From: Geminocystis sp. NIES-3709
Lineage (GTDB): Bacteria > Cyanobacteriota > Cyanobacteriia > Cyanobacteriales > Cyanobacteriaceae
Direction of reading: 5' to 3'
DNA: 64,000 nucleotides
Assembly: GCF_001548115.1 (NCBI RefSeq)
Contig: NZ_AP014821.1
Coordinates: forward strand, 2,669,262-2,733,261
This document shows positions 8,295 to 17,686 of this stretch, one piece after another (the stretch's first letter is position 1; each line of letters opens with the position of its first letter). The notes below the pieces were generated by a model, which saw nothing but the letters and a program-made list of their open reading frames with translations, searched no databases and was not told where the DNA came from. A program made the translations under genes and the position numbers.

Positions 8295-8828
8295 GTGATA
8301 AGAAGAAAAACATGGATGAAAAAAGGAAAAAGAAAAAAGGTGAAGGGAGAAAGAAGAAGAGGAAGAGTAAATATCATGGGAGGAATAAGATATTCGGATA
8401 AAAAAAGAAGATGTTTTGTAATAAAAAAAGGTGATTCAGAAACGTTTTGTGAACAATTAAAAAAGTTATGGGAAGAAATAAAAAATGAATGGGTAAGTAA
8501 GGGAAATGATGAAAAAGATTTTAAAGAATGTGGTCCGAAAATAATCATAATATTAGACAACGCAAGTTTCCATAAAAAAAAGGAAATAGTAGAAAAAATA
8601 GAAAAAAATCTACCGAATATAAGACTAGAATATTTACCGGTATATAGTCCAGATTATAACTTAATAGAATTAGTGTGGCATTCGGCAAAGGAATATATAG
8701 CTTATAGAAACTTTGAAAATAAAGAACAGCTAGAAAAAACAGTAAATTACTTATTAAATGAAGGAGGTTTAGTAATTAATTGGAGTAAAAAATTTAAGAA
8801 TAAGGGTGAATTAATCAATGTAAGTTAA
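8295..8828 (+). CDS. IS630 transposase, C-terminal catalytic part (split copy 1)
   Basis: 177 codons from a GTG that is an internal Val of the original protein (LRVIRRKTW). It contains the second catalytic Asp (IILDNASFHKKK) and the Glu in SPDYNLIELVW, the DDE core of IS630. It is in the same frame as the upstream half, separated only by the 45-bp insertion. It is unlikely to be translated well by itself: no clear ribosome site is seen. Lys-rich and AT-rich. Confidence 0.75.
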   Translation: MIRRKTWMKKGKRKKVKGERRRGRVNIMGGIRYSDKKRRCFVIKKGDSETFCEQLKKLWEEIKNEWVSKGNDEKDFKECGPKIIIILDNASFHKKKEIVEKIEKNLPNIRLEYLPVYSPDYNLIELVWHSAKEYIAYRNFENKEQLEKTVNYLLNEGGLVINWSKKFKNKGELINVS

Positions 8829-8974
8829 ATGCGTCTTAGCTTAAGACAGGGAAAAGTAACTAGAATAAACAATGGAAATAAATCAATCTGGAACATAATA
8901 TTTAACATGAAGATTAAAGATTTTTGATTGCATTGCTATAATTACTCAATGCTAATTATTTATTACTAATTATT

Positions 8975-10705
8975 ATGAGTTTTTTTATAGATAGACGTGC
9001 CTACGCTGAAACCTTCGGACCTACAATTGGCGATCGCATTAGATTGGCGGATACAGAATTAATTATCGAAGTTGAGAGAGATTACACAGTTTACGGGGAT
9101 GAGGTAAAATTCGGTGGTGGAAAGGTAATTCGGGATGGTATGGGGCAATCGGGCATTTCAAGGGCAGATGGTGCAGTAGATACAGTTATCACTAACGCTT
9201 TAATTCTCGACTGGTGGGGTATTGTTAAGGCGGATGTAGGCATTAAAGACGGTAAAATTTTCAAAATTGGCAAAGCTGGAAATCCTACTATTCAGCCCAA
9301 AGTAGATATTATTATCGGTGCTGTCACAGAAGTTATCGCTGGAGAAGGGATGATTTTAACTGCTGGAGGTATTGACACTCATATTCATTTTATCTGTCCT
9401 CAACAAATTGAAACAGCGATCGCATCGGGAATTACAACAATGATTGGAGGTGGTACAGGGCCAGCTACAGGTACAAATGCCACGACTTGCACTCCCGGAG
9501 AATGGCATATATACCGAATGTTAGAATCTGCTGACGCTTTTGCTATGAATTTAGGCTTTTTAGGTAAGGGTAATAGTAGTCAACCCGAAGGCTTAATCGA
9601 GCAAGTAAAAGCGGGGGCGATGGGTTTCAAACTCCATGAGGATTGGGGTACAACTCCTTGGAGTATAGACACTTGTTTAAGTATTGCTGATGAATATGAT
9701 GTACAAGTTGCGATTCATACTGATACCTTAAATGAGGCGGGGTTTGTGGAAGATACCATTAACGCTTTTAAAAACAGAGTTATTCATACTTATCATACGG
9801 AAGGGGCTGGAGGTGGCCACGCACCAGATATTATTAAGGTATGTGGGCAAATGAATGTTTTACCCTCCTCAACTAATCCTACTCGCCCTTATACGATGAA
9901 TACCCTCGAAGAACATTTGGATATGTTAATGGTATGTCATCATTTAGATAGAGGAATTCCTGAAGATGTGGCTTTTGCTGAGTCGCGCATTCGCCGTGAA
10001 ACGATCGCGGCTGAAGATATTTTACACGATTTGGGGGCTTTTAGCATGATTGCTTCTGATTCTCAAGCTATGGGTAGAGTGGGAGAAACCATTATTCGTA
10101 CATGGCAAACTGCCCATAAAATGAAGGTACAAAGAGGAGTTTTGAACCCCCCTCAATCCCCCCTTGCTAATAAGGGAAGTCTTAATGATAATTTTCGAGC
10201 AAAACGGTACGTTGCTAAATATACTATTAACCCTGCTATTACTCATGGTATTGCGGATCATGTAGGTTCGATCGAGGAAGGTAAATTAGCAGATTTGGTG
10301 TTGTGGAAACCTGCTTTTTTTGGGGTAAAACCTGAGTTAGTCATCAAAGGTGGCATGATTGCCTATGCTCAAATGGGAGATGCTAATGCTAGTATTCCTA
10401 CTCCTCAGCCGAGACATTCTCAACCGATGTTTGGTAGTTTTGGCGGTGCGATCGCATCTACTTGTTTAACTTTTGTTTCTCAAATCTCTTTAGAATTAGA
10501 TATTAAAGGCAAATTAGGATTGAGAAAGCCCACAATAGCAGTTAAAAACACCCGTAATTTGAGTAAGGCGGATATGAAGTTAAATGACTATGCACCAAAT
10601 ATGGAAGTTGATGCAGAAACCTATGAAGTACGAGCAGACGGTGAACTTTTAACCTGCGAACCTGCTAATATTTTACCTATGGCTCAACGTTATTTTTTAT
10701 TTTAA
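8975..10705 (+). CDS. ureC: Urease subunit alpha
   Basis: 576 residues, hydrolysing urea to ammonia and carbamate. The nickel site is complete: His136 and His138 (DTHIHF), the carbamylated Lys219 (GFKLHEDWG), His248 (AIHTDTLNE), His274 ([12 protein letters not shown]) and Asp362 (ASDSQAMGR). The catalytic flap His is near 322 ([19 protein letters not shown]). Family members are usually about 569 residues. The excess sits at 389-403, where a repeat-encoded loop ([12 protein letters not shown]) replaces the usual short segment before NDNFRAKRY. No other ure gene is in the window; scattered urease genes are known in cyanobacteria. The gene is bracketed by two inverted IS630 copies. Confidence 0.97.
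   Translation: MSFFIDRRAYAETFGPTIGDRIRLADTELIIEVERDYTVYGDEVKFGGGKVIRDGMGQSGISRADGAVDTVITNALILDWWGIVKADVGIKDGKIFKIGKAGNPTIQPKVDIIIGAVTEVIAGEGMILTAGGIDTHIHFICPQQIETAIASGITTMIGGGTGPATGTNATTCTPGEWHIYRMLESADAFAMNLGFLGKGNSSQPEGLIEQVKAGAMGFKLHEDWGTTPWSIDTCLSIADEYDVQVAIHTDTLNEAGFVEDTINAFKNRVIHTYHTEGAGGGHAPDIIKVCGQMNVLPSSTNPTRPYTMNTLEEHLDMLMVCHHLDRGIPEDVAFAESRIRRETIAAEDILHDLGAFSMIASDSQAMGRVGETIIRTWQTAHKMKVQRGVLNPPQSPLANKGSLNDNFRAKRYVAKYTINPAITHGIADHVGSIEEGKLADLVLWKPAFFGVKPELVIKGGMIAYAQMGDANASIPTPQPRHSQPMFGSFGGAIASTCLTFVSQISLELDIKGKLGLRKPTIAVKNTRNLSKADMKLNDYAPNMEVDAETYEVRADGELLTCEPANILPMAQRYFLF
10139..10183. repeat. Short dispersed repeat inserted in frame in ureC
   Basis: The DNA reads AACCCCCCTCAATCCCCCCT and then TGCTAATAAGGGAAG. 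A C-rich run and an AAGGG run of this kind are typical of dispersed cyanobacterial repeats. It replaces about 8 family residues with 15 between QRG (388) and NDNF (404). The reading frame is kept. Exact borders are uncertain. Confidence 0.6.
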
Positions 10706-10830
10706 ATTCCAAGATATTCCTATACCTTATCGAGGTGAGGTGCGATCGTGCAGTGCCACCAAAGGCGATCGCTTTATCTAATAATCATACCTTAATTCAG
10801 CAATGCCTAAATAGTTAAGCTAAGACGCAT

Positions 10831-11364
10831 TTAACTTACATTGATTAATTCACCCTTATTCTTAAATTTTTTACTCCAATTAATTACTAAACCTCCTTCA
10901 TTTAATAAGTAATTTACTGTTTTTTCTAGCTGTTCTTTATTTTCAAAGTTTCTATAAGCTATATATTCCTTTGCCGAATGCCACACTAATTCTATTAAGT
11001 TATAATCTGGACTATATACCGGTAAATATTCTAGTCTTATATTCGGTAGATTTTTTTCTATTTTTTCTACTATTTCCTTTTTTTTATGGAAACTTGCGTT
11101 GTCTAATATTATGATTATTTTCGGACCACATTCTTTAAAATCTTTTTCATCATTTCCCTTACTTACCCATTCATTTTTTATTTCTTCCCATAACTTTTTT
11201 AATTGTTCACAAAACGTTTCTGAATCACCTTTTTTTATTACAAAACATCTTCTTTTTTTATCCGAATATCTTATTCCTCCCATGATATTTACTCTTCCTC
11301 TTCTTCTTTCTCCCTTCACCTTTTTTCTTTTTCCTTTTTTCATCCATGTTTTTCTTCTTATCAC
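10831..11364 (-). CDS. IS630 transposase, C-terminal catalytic part (split copy 2)
   Basis: Identical in protein sequence to the half at 8295-8828 (177 residues), with the second Asp in ILDNASF and the Glu in NLIELVW. It is preceded in frame by the 45-bp insertion and its TAA, so it is separated from the DNA-binding half. Confidence 0.75.
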   Translation of the reverse strand: MIRRKTWMKKGKRKKVKGERRRGRVNIMGGIRYSDKKRRCFVIKKGDSETFCEQLKKLWEEIKNEWVSKGNDEKDFKECGPKIIIILDNASFHKKKEIVEKIEKNLPNIRLEYLPVYSPDYNLIELVWHSAKEYIAYRNFENKEQLEKTVNYLLNEGGLVINWSKKFKNKGELINVS

Positions 11365-11385
11365 CCTTAAACTAAAACCACATTC

Positions 11386-11430
11386 ATGAGGGGCTGTGTG
11401 GCGAATTTAGTTCGCCACTTTAAACGCCCC
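11386..11430. repeat. 45-bp palindromic insertion in IS630 transposase, copy 2
   Basis: The reverse complement of the segment at 8229-8273, at the same place in the element. It has the same GTGGCGAA/TTCGCCAC stem, the same outer GGGGC/GCCCC pair and the same in-frame stop. Confidence 0.8.
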
Positions 11431-11988
11431 ATCCCAAAACCATACTTGAACTAACTCAGGATTCTCTTTACCTATTTCTATGTAATGTTCTAATTTTTCT
11501 TTAAATGCTTTTCTTTGTTCTTGATTTTGTTTGTCTTCTAAACTATATTTTCCCCAAATATAACTATACTTTTTTCTTTTTAATATCCTCACTACTTGTG
11601 ATTTGCTTAATTTAATTCCTGTTTCTTTTTCCAAATGTTCTGATAATCTTTGCCCCGTCCATCGACCAAAATCATATCCAAAATCTTCAGGATTTTTATC
11701 AACTACTTCTAATAATCTTTCAATATATTTATCCGTTGCTTTTGTTTGGTTTCCTTTTCTTCTTTTATCTTGCAATGAATCTACATTATTAGGATTACCA
11801 TGAACTGCCCAGTAAGCCACCGTTTTGGGGGAACAACCCAAAAAAACTGCTATTTCTTGATAATTTTTACCATCATTCTCTAATAAAAATATTAAAATTC
11901 TTTCCCTGACTTCCGATCTCTTTTCTATTTTTAAAGCATCTTGTAGATACTTTCTTTCTTCCTCTGACAAAAAATTTTTAGAAGGCAT
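11407..11988 (-). CDS. IS630 transposase, N-terminal part (split copy 2)
   Basis: 193 codons, differing from copy 1 only at TVAYWAV (Tyr for Cys). It has the helix-turn-helix regions and the first catalytic Asp (VWFWD), then stops inside the insertion. Near identity with copy 1 indicates recent duplication or gene conversion. Confidence 0.8.
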   Translation of the reverse strand: MPSKNFLSEEERKYLQDALKIEKRSEVRERILIFLLENDGKNYQEIAVFLGCSPKTVAYWAVHGNPNNVDSLQDKRRKGNQTKATDKYIERLLEVVDKNPEDFGYDFGRWTGQRLSEHLEKETGIKLSKSQVVRILKRKKYSYIWGKYSLEDKQNQEQRKAFKEKLEHYIEIGKENPELVQVWFWDGAFKVAN

Positions 11989-12119
11989 AAATCACACCTA
12001 AGTTTTATCTTTTCTGACTTAAATTATATACCAAATCAATGCGTCTTAGCTTAGTACTGAGACGATAACAAAATAATAAATTGTTCCCCGTTTTAAAATT
12101 TTATTAACATTATTTTGAC

Positions 12120-14171
12120 TTACCAAATCTTGATAATATCAGCTTCATCTTTATTCATACGATCGCCTTTTTGAATATTAAAAGCAGGGAAAAAGTCAGG
12201 AGTATTAACTAACGAACCTTTTACCCGAAATTCGGAAGGGGGATGAGGATCACCAAGAATTACTAAACGTAATATTTCAGGTCGCCATTTTGATTTCCAT
12301 ACCTGCGCCCAAGAAATAAAACACCGTTGGGAAGGGGTATAACCATCTATTTTCTCCGCTTTTTGAGCATCCGTTAAACTGCGTTGTAAAGCACTATGAG
12401 CGATATTAATTCCCCCTAAATCAGCGATATTTTCCGTTAGAGATAGTTCGCCATTGATAAATAATCCTGGTAAAGGCTCATATTGATTGTATTGTTCGAT
12501 TAATTTATTCGCTCTTTCATCAAACTTTTTAGCATCTTCTGCTGTCCACCAATCTTTAAGATTACCTTCAGCATCAAAAGTGCGACCTGTACTATCAAAA
12601 CCATGAGTTATTTCGTGGGCAATGACACCGCCGATGGCACAATAGTTTACCGCATCATCAAGACTAGCATCAAAGAAAGGAGCTTGTAAGATAGCCGCAG
12701 GGATTTCGATACTATTAATATTGGAGCTATATTGAGCATTGACTTCCGTTGGGTTAGCGTGTCCAAAAAAAGGCTCATAAACAGGAGGTTTATTTAATGT
12801 TGCCAAATTTCGGCGCGTATTCCATTCATTAATCCGCAACAAGTTACCCACAAGATCATCTGTTTTGATGTCAATACTAGAATAGTCCACCCATTCCTTT
12901 TCATCAGGATAGCCGATGTAGGATTTCATTTTGTCCAATTTCTCAAGGGCTTTTTGACGAGTTTCCGAACTCATCCAAGGATTTTCTTGTAAACGGAGTC
13001 GAAATTCTGCCTTGATATTTTCCACCATTTTTTCAGCTTTTGCTTTATCATCAGCAGAGAAATATTCCGCCACATAAAGTTTAGCCGTTGGATGAGGTAA
13101 CATAGTTCTCACCACTTCAGCGATTCTTTGCTCAAGGGGTTTTTGTTGTTTTGCCCCTTTCATAACTTTATACTCAAACTCAAAATCTTCTTGTACAAAG
13201 TCTTCCGTTAAATGGGGTGCTGTACCACTCAACAACCGCCAACGAAGATAAGTTTTCCAATCTTCCAGGGATTTTTCTTTCATTAGCTGATTTACCATTG
13301 CCATATATTTAGGCTGTCTGACAACTACTTCTTGCAATCCTGATAAACCCATTTCTTGAAAATAAAGATCCCAATTAATATTCGGAATTTCGTTTTTTAG
13401 TTGAGTTAAAGATTTTTTATGATAAGTCAATGAGGGGTTATTACCATCGGCGGGGGTTAATTGACTTTCTGCTAAAGCCGTTTCTATGGCAAAAACAGTC
13501 TGGGCTTGACTTTGAGCTTGTTCTGGCTTTTCTCCTCCAAGGATAAAGATTTTGGCAATATGGGTAATATAAGCCTCTCTTTGCTTACTAAAGTTGTCAT
13601 TAGAATAAAAATCCTTTTGCTGAGGTAATATGGGAGCAATATATAAAGCATTTACTTGGGAATTTTTAAAGTCCGTAGAAACTCCAGCCATAAAAATGGA
13701 AGGCAAACCTTTTAAACTATGATTTGCCATGACGGTTATTAATTCTTCGGGAGTTGCGATCGAATCTATTTGAGTTAAGATTGGTTGAATGGGAACAATA
13801 CCCAATTTATTGCGTAATTCCAGATTCATCCCCGATAAATATAAATCTCCCACTTGTTGAGGGATGCTTTCTTTCGGGAAGATCGCACTTTTACCAGATG
13901 CTTGAGTGATGATTTTTAATAATTTTTGATCTCTGACGGCTTCCACATCAGTAAAACTGTCAACCCGAACATTATCATCAGGAATTACGGCTTTTTTTAA
14001 CCAGTTACCATTGGCGAATTGATAAAAATTATCTTGAGGTTTAACGGATGTATCGATATTGTTAATGGAAAAACCTGTTTCTTTTTTTGAGGTATCGGCG
14101 ATCGCCTTATTAGTGATAGTAAAAGAGAGGGAAGTTAAAGCAATCAAAAATAAACGAGAAGAAAGTTTCAT
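12120..14171 (-). CDS. M13-family zinc metallopeptidase (PepO/neprilysin-like)
   Basis: 683 residues with an N-terminal signal sequence (LFLIALTSLSFTITNKAIA), so exported to the periplasm or outside. The mature start has the M13 hallmark VKPQDNFYQFANGNWLKKA. The zinc site HEITHGFDSTGR lies near residue 520, with the third ligand in ENIADLGGI about 60 residues later. The substrate-binding NAQYSSNINSIEIPAAILQ precedes it. Full length for bacterial M13 enzymes. Monocistronic. M13 enzymes cleave peptides; the substrate is unknown. Confidence 0.93.
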   Translation of the reverse strand: MKLSSRLFLIALTSLSFTITNKAIADTSKKETGFSINNIDTSVKPQDNFYQFANGNWLKKAVIPDDNVRVDSFTDVEAVRDQKLLKIITQASGKSAIFPKESIPQQVGDLYLSGMNLELRNKLGIVPIQPILTQIDSIATPEELITVMANHSLKGLPSIFMAGVSTDFKNSQVNALYIAPILPQQKDFYSNDNFSKQREAYITHIAKIFILGGEKPEQAQSQAQTVFAIETALAESQLTPADGNNPSLTYHKKSLTQLKNEIPNINWDLYFQEMGLSGLQEVVVRQPKYMAMVNQLMKEKSLEDWKTYLRWRLLSGTAPHLTEDFVQEDFEFEYKVMKGAKQQKPLEQRIAEVVRTMLPHPTAKLYVAEYFSADDKAKAEKMVENIKAEFRLRLQENPWMSSETRQKALEKLDKMKSYIGYPDEKEWVDYSSIDIKTDDLVGNLLRINEWNTRRNLATLNKPPVYEPFFGHANPTEVNAQYSSNINSIEIPAAILQAPFFDASLDDAVNYCAIGGVIAHEITHGFDSTGRTFDAEGNLKDWWTAEDAKKFDERANKLIEQYNQYEPLPGLFINGELSLTENIADLGGINIAHSALQRSLTDAQKAEKIDGYTPSQRCFISWAQVWKSKWRPEILRLVILGDPHPPSEFRVKGSLVNTPDFFPAFNIQKGDRMNKDEADIIKIW

Positions 14172-14555
14172 AAAAAAGCAATAATGATTAATTAATTAAG
14201 AGATTATTGATAATGTCAAAGATGCTATTTCCCTACATCTTCAACATCGTATTACCAATAAAGATTTTTGGCAAGGGGTTTAACTCCCCTGTTTCGGCAA
14301 AGCTGTTTCATTTTAGAAAAGTAAAAAAAGCTGAAAAATTTGCCACAAGCCATCTAAGCCCTTGTGTTATCGGTTCAAATTTTAACACTCTAAAAAAATT
14401 AATCCCAATAGTTTTTAATATTATTTAACATTTTTGTAACTACAATAAAAGCGATCTTTTGGATTTTGATTGTATCAGTTGATCGCCTTTATTTTTCTGT
14501 TAAAATTTGACAATGAAACAGCCTTGGCTGTGGAGAGAGGGTTGGGGGCTGAGGG
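14172..14555. other. Intergenic region between clpB and the M13 peptidase gene
   Basis: 384 bases without a convincing gene. The forward frame at 14207-14428 has no family look and no ribosome site. The clpB-proximal end contains the palindrome ACAGCCTTGGCTGT-like (about 14518-14531), possibly part of a transcription stop for clpB, but its T-run is weak. Confidence 0.4.
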
Positions 14556-17153
14556 TTAACCGTGTTTAAGACTCAATCTTTCGTCTTCCACATCTACTAA
14601 AATCGTGTCTCCATCCTTAAATTCACCTTTTAAAATGGCTTTGGCGATCGCCGTTTCTAAATAGCGTTGTATAGCACGTTTCAAGGGTCTTGCACCATAA
14701 ACAGGATCGTAGCCAATGTCAGCAAGAAAATCTAGGGCTGCATCGGATAATTTTAATGTCATTTTCTGCTCATTTAAGCGTGATTCTAACCGTTTAACTT
14801 GAATTTTGACGATATTTCTCAATTCAGATTTTTCAAGGCTATGGAAGATGATTATTTCATCGATACGGTTTAAAAATTCAGGGCGAAAATTACCGCGCAT
14901 TGCCTCCATCACTCGACTACGCATCTCCTCATATTTCGAGTTATCCCCTGCTAAATCAAGGATATACTGCGAACCGATGTTACTGGTCATGATGATGATA
15001 GTATTGGTAAAATCAATGGTACGCCCCTGAGAATCCGTTAAGCGTCCATCATCCAAAATCTGTAACATCACGTTAAATACGTCAGGATGAGCTTTTTCGA
15101 TCTCATCAAACAATACCACAGAATAAGGACGACGGCGTATAGCTTCAGTAAGTTGTCCTCCTTCTTCATAGCCAACGTATCCCGGAGGCGCACCCATTAA
15201 ACGGGAAACGGTATGTTTTTCCATGTACTCTGACATATCTATCCGCACGATCGCATCCTCAGTGTCAAAAAGAATACCGGCTAAGGCTTTTGCTAGTTCT
15301 GTTTTACCTACGCCCGTAGGCCCTAGAAAGATAAAACTAGCGGTAGGACGATTAGGATCGGCTAAACCAGCACGAGAACGCTGAATTGCGTCAGAAACGG
15401 CAATAACTGCTTCATTTTGCCCGATTACTCGATCGTGGAGTTGATCTTCAAGGTGTAGTAATTTTTCTTTCTCGGATTCCACTAATTTACTAATAGGAAT
15501 ACCAGTCCATTTAGAGATGATTTCGGCAATATCTGACTCCTCAACTTCTTCTCGTAAAAGTGATTTTCCGCTAGTTTGTTTTTCAGCTAATAACTTTTCT
15601 TTTTCTTTAATTTGTCGTTGAATATCTGTTAATTTTCCATACCTTAATTCAGCCGCTTTATTATAGTCATAATCTCTTTCCGCCTGTTGAATTTCAACGT
15701 TAAGTTTTTCTAAAGATTCTCGTAAACTACGAATTTGATCAATAGCTTCTTTTTCGCTTTGCCATTGGGCATTAAAAGCTGATTGTTGTTCTTTTAAATT
15801 AGCTAATTCTTGTTCTAATTTTTCCCGTCTTTCAACTGATGCTTGATCTGCTTCTTTTTTTAGAGATAAACGTTCCATTTCCAATTGTAAAATTTTACGA
15901 TCGACTTCATCTAATTCCTCTGGTTTTGAGGTTATTTCCATCTTCAATTTAGCGGCAGATTCATCGACTAAATCGATGGCTTTATCAGGTAAAAATCGAT
16001 CAGTAATATAACGATTAGAAAGCATAGCGGCAGCAACTAAAGCAGTATCCGCAATTTTCACCCCATGATGTACTTCATAACGCTCTTTTAAACCACGCAA
16101 AATGGAGATGGTATCAATGACGTTAGGCTCATCTACAAACACCGATTGAAAACGTCTTTCTAATGCCGCATCCTTCTCGATATATTTGCGATATTCATCA
16201 AGAGTTGTCGCTCCAATACAACGCAATTCTCCCCGTGCTAACATCGGTTTTAAGAGGTTTCCTGCGTCCATCGCACCCTGCGTCGCTCCAGCTCCTACAA
16301 CAGTGTGAATTTCATCAATAAAAAGGACAATATTACCCTGAGATTCCGTGACTTCCTTCAATACAGCTTTGAGTCTTTCTTCAAATTCTCCTCGATATTT
16401 TGCCCCAGCAATTAATGCCCCCATATCTAAAGCAATGAGGGTTCGATCGATTAATGATTCTGGTACATCACGGTTTATAATACGTTGAGCTAATCCTTCT
16501 ACAATAGCAGTTTTACCCACCCCCGGTTCACCAATTAAGACGGGGTTATTTTTTGTACGACGGGAGAGAATTTGAATAGTACGACGAACTTCATCATCTC
16601 TACCAATAACAGGATCGAGTTTTCCTAACCTTGCTAATTCTGTCAAATCTCGTCCATATTTAGCTAGAGATTCATATTTATTTTCTGGATTTTGATCACT
16701 CACTTTTTGATTTCCTCTAATATCTTTAATAATAGTTTTTAATTTGTTTTCATCTAAGTTAAATTCTTGCAGTAATTTCTTGCCAAAACGATCGTCTTGT
16801 GCATAAGCTAAAATAATATGTTCGATCGAAATAAAATCATCTTGAAATTCTTTTTTATAGTTATCTGCTCTGTCTAAAAGGGTATCTAAACTTTTACCTA
16901 AATAGACAGAATCACCGATGTTTTTAATTTTAGCCTGACGGTTAATAAATTCATCAACTCTTTCTCTTAAACGAGGTAAACTAATATTAGCTTTATTAAA
17001 GATATTAATAGCTAATCCTTCTTGTTCTAAAAGAGATTTTAAGAGATGTTCGCTTTCGATTTGTTGATGTTGATTTTGTTTTGCAATATCAGGAGTTTTT
17101 ACGATCGCTTCCCATGCTTTTTCTGTAAATTGTTGGGGATTTGTTGGTTGCAT
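14556..17153 (-). CDS. clpB: ATP-dependent chaperone ClpB
   Basis: 865 residues, a full-length Hsp100 disaggregase that works with DnaK to resolubilise aggregated protein after heat stress. Order: Clp N-domain (1-145); first AAA+ module with Walker [10 protein letters not shown] near 208 and the Walker B in VLFIDEIHT; the coiled-coil middle domain (about 400-530) that separates ClpB from ClpA/C; second AAA+ module with GPTGVGKTE near 610 and [15 protein letters not shown]-terminal D2-small domain. No ClpP-binding loop is expected. No CIRCE operator was found upstream by eye. Confidence 0.96.
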   Translation of the reverse strand: MQPTNPQQFTEKAWEAIVKTPDIAKQNQHQQIESEHLLKSLLEQEGLAINIFNKANISLPRLRERVDEFINRQAKIKNIGDSVYLGKSLDTLLDRADNYKKEFQDDFISIEHIILAYAQDDRFGKKLLQEFNLDENKLKTIIKDIRGNQKVSDQNPENKYESLAKYGRDLTELARLGKLDPVIGRDDEVRRTIQILSRRTKNNPVLIGEPGVGKTAIVEGLAQRIINRDVPESLIDRTLIALDMGALIAGAKYRGEFEERLKAVLKEVTESQGNIVLFIDEIHTVVGAGATQGAMDAGNLLKPMLARGELRCIGATTLDEYRKYIEKDAALERRFQSVFVDEPNVIDTISILRGLKERYEVHHGVKIADTALVAAAMLSNRYITDRFLPDKAIDLVDESAAKLKMEITSKPEELDEVDRKILQLEMERLSLKKEADQASVERREKLEQELANLKEQQSAFNAQWQSEKEAIDQIRSLRESLEKLNVEIQQAERDYDYNKAAELRYGKLTDIQRQIKEKEKLLAEKQTSGKSLLREEVEESDIAEIISKWTGIPISKLVESEKEKLLHLEDQLHDRVIGQNEAVIAVSDAIQRSRAGLADPNRPTASFIFLGPTGVGKTELAKALAGILFDTEDAIVRIDMSEYMEKHTVSRLMGAPPGYVGYEEGGQLTEAIRRRPYSVVLFDEIEKAHPDVFNVMLQILDDGRLTDSQGRTIDFTNTIIIMTSNIGSQYILDLAGDNSKYEEMRSRVMEAMRGNFRPEFLNRIDEIIIFHSLEKSELRNIVKIQVKRLESRLNEQKMTLKLSDAALDFLADIGYDPVYGARPLKRAIQRYLETAIAKAILKGEFKDGDTILVDVEDERLSLKHG

Positions 17154-17686
17154 TTTTTTATAAAATTAAGTCAATAATAAATAAATATAATTAGTACAAT
17201 TAAAAATAAAATTGTATTTTCGGACTGGGTTGTAATGATAGAATTGAGGATTAAAAATCTTTAATTTTCAGTTTTTAAGATATTTTTAAATCTCCATTTC
17301 ATTTTTATTTATAAACTTGATCCGTATTGTATGTATATTTTTTAATTGTCTAATATGTAAATTATTATAAGATTTTCAAGAAGAAAAAATGGGTAGGAAT
17401 ACCCTACTGATTTAGTGGTGATTAAACAACCGTTGGAAAATAATTAGCAATGAGAAAATTGTCTTCCTATCTTGTTTCTGCTGGTTTTTCAGTTTTAATT
17501 GCCTTTGGCGAGGAGAACGATTCTTTTTCCTTGAGATAGGATAGAGGCAATAGTAACAATATTTTGATTAACAACCCCTCTTAATCTTCATTAGTAATAA
17601 AAATTGGCGGGTTTCAACCTCCAGATGTGATCTCGAACTCAGGGAATGATATAGTAACTAGAGTAATTGGTGTTAAATCGTAACTC
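17154..17686. other. Divergent intergenic region upstream of clpB and the DUF3352 gene
   Basis: 533 bases, strongly AT-rich near clpB. A short hairpin GGGTAGGAATACCC lies at about 17391-17404. A 29-codon frame at 17451-17540 (MRKLSSYLVSAGFSVLIAF and on) looks like a mini signal peptide but lacks support. The promoters of both flanking genes must lie here; no operator was recognised. Confidence 0.4.

Larger units (their letters stand above)
7608..8841 (+). mobile_element. IS630-family insertion sequence, copy 1 (1234 bp)
   Basis: The terminal inverted repeats are AGCTAAGACGCATT at the left and its complement AATGCGTCTTAGCT at the right, flanked by TA on both sides (7606-7607 and 8842-8843). 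TA duplication is the IS630/Tc1 hallmark. The transposase frame is split by a 45-bp palindromic insertion at 8229-8273. An inverted, equal-length copy lies at 10818-12051 on the far side of ureC. Confidence 0.9.
10818..12051 (-). mobile_element. IS630-family insertion sequence, copy 2 (1234 bp, inverted)
   Basis: Same ends as copy 1 (AGCTAAGACGCATT and its complement), with flanking TA at 10816-10817 and 12052-12053. Same length, opposite orientation. It carries the same 45-bp palindromic insertion in the transposase, so both copies descend from an already interrupted parent. Together with copy 1 it encloses 8842-10817, which contains only ureC. Confidence 0.9.

Noticed and set aside
8270-8560. 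Antisense frame in the IS630 element (and its copy at 11099-11389)
   Set aside because: A Phe/Leu-rich shadow of the Lys-rich transposase; no start signal or family.
14207-14428. 73-codon forward frame downstream of the M13 peptidase start
   Set aside because: Lies in intergenic DNA with no protein-like pattern or start signal.
17154-17300. CIRCE operator in front of clpB
   Set aside because: No TTAGCACTC-N9-GAGTGCTAA-like palindrome found.
17451-17540. 29-codon frame MRKLSSYLVSAGF...
   Set aside because: Too short, no recognised family, no ribosome site; left as a remark only.
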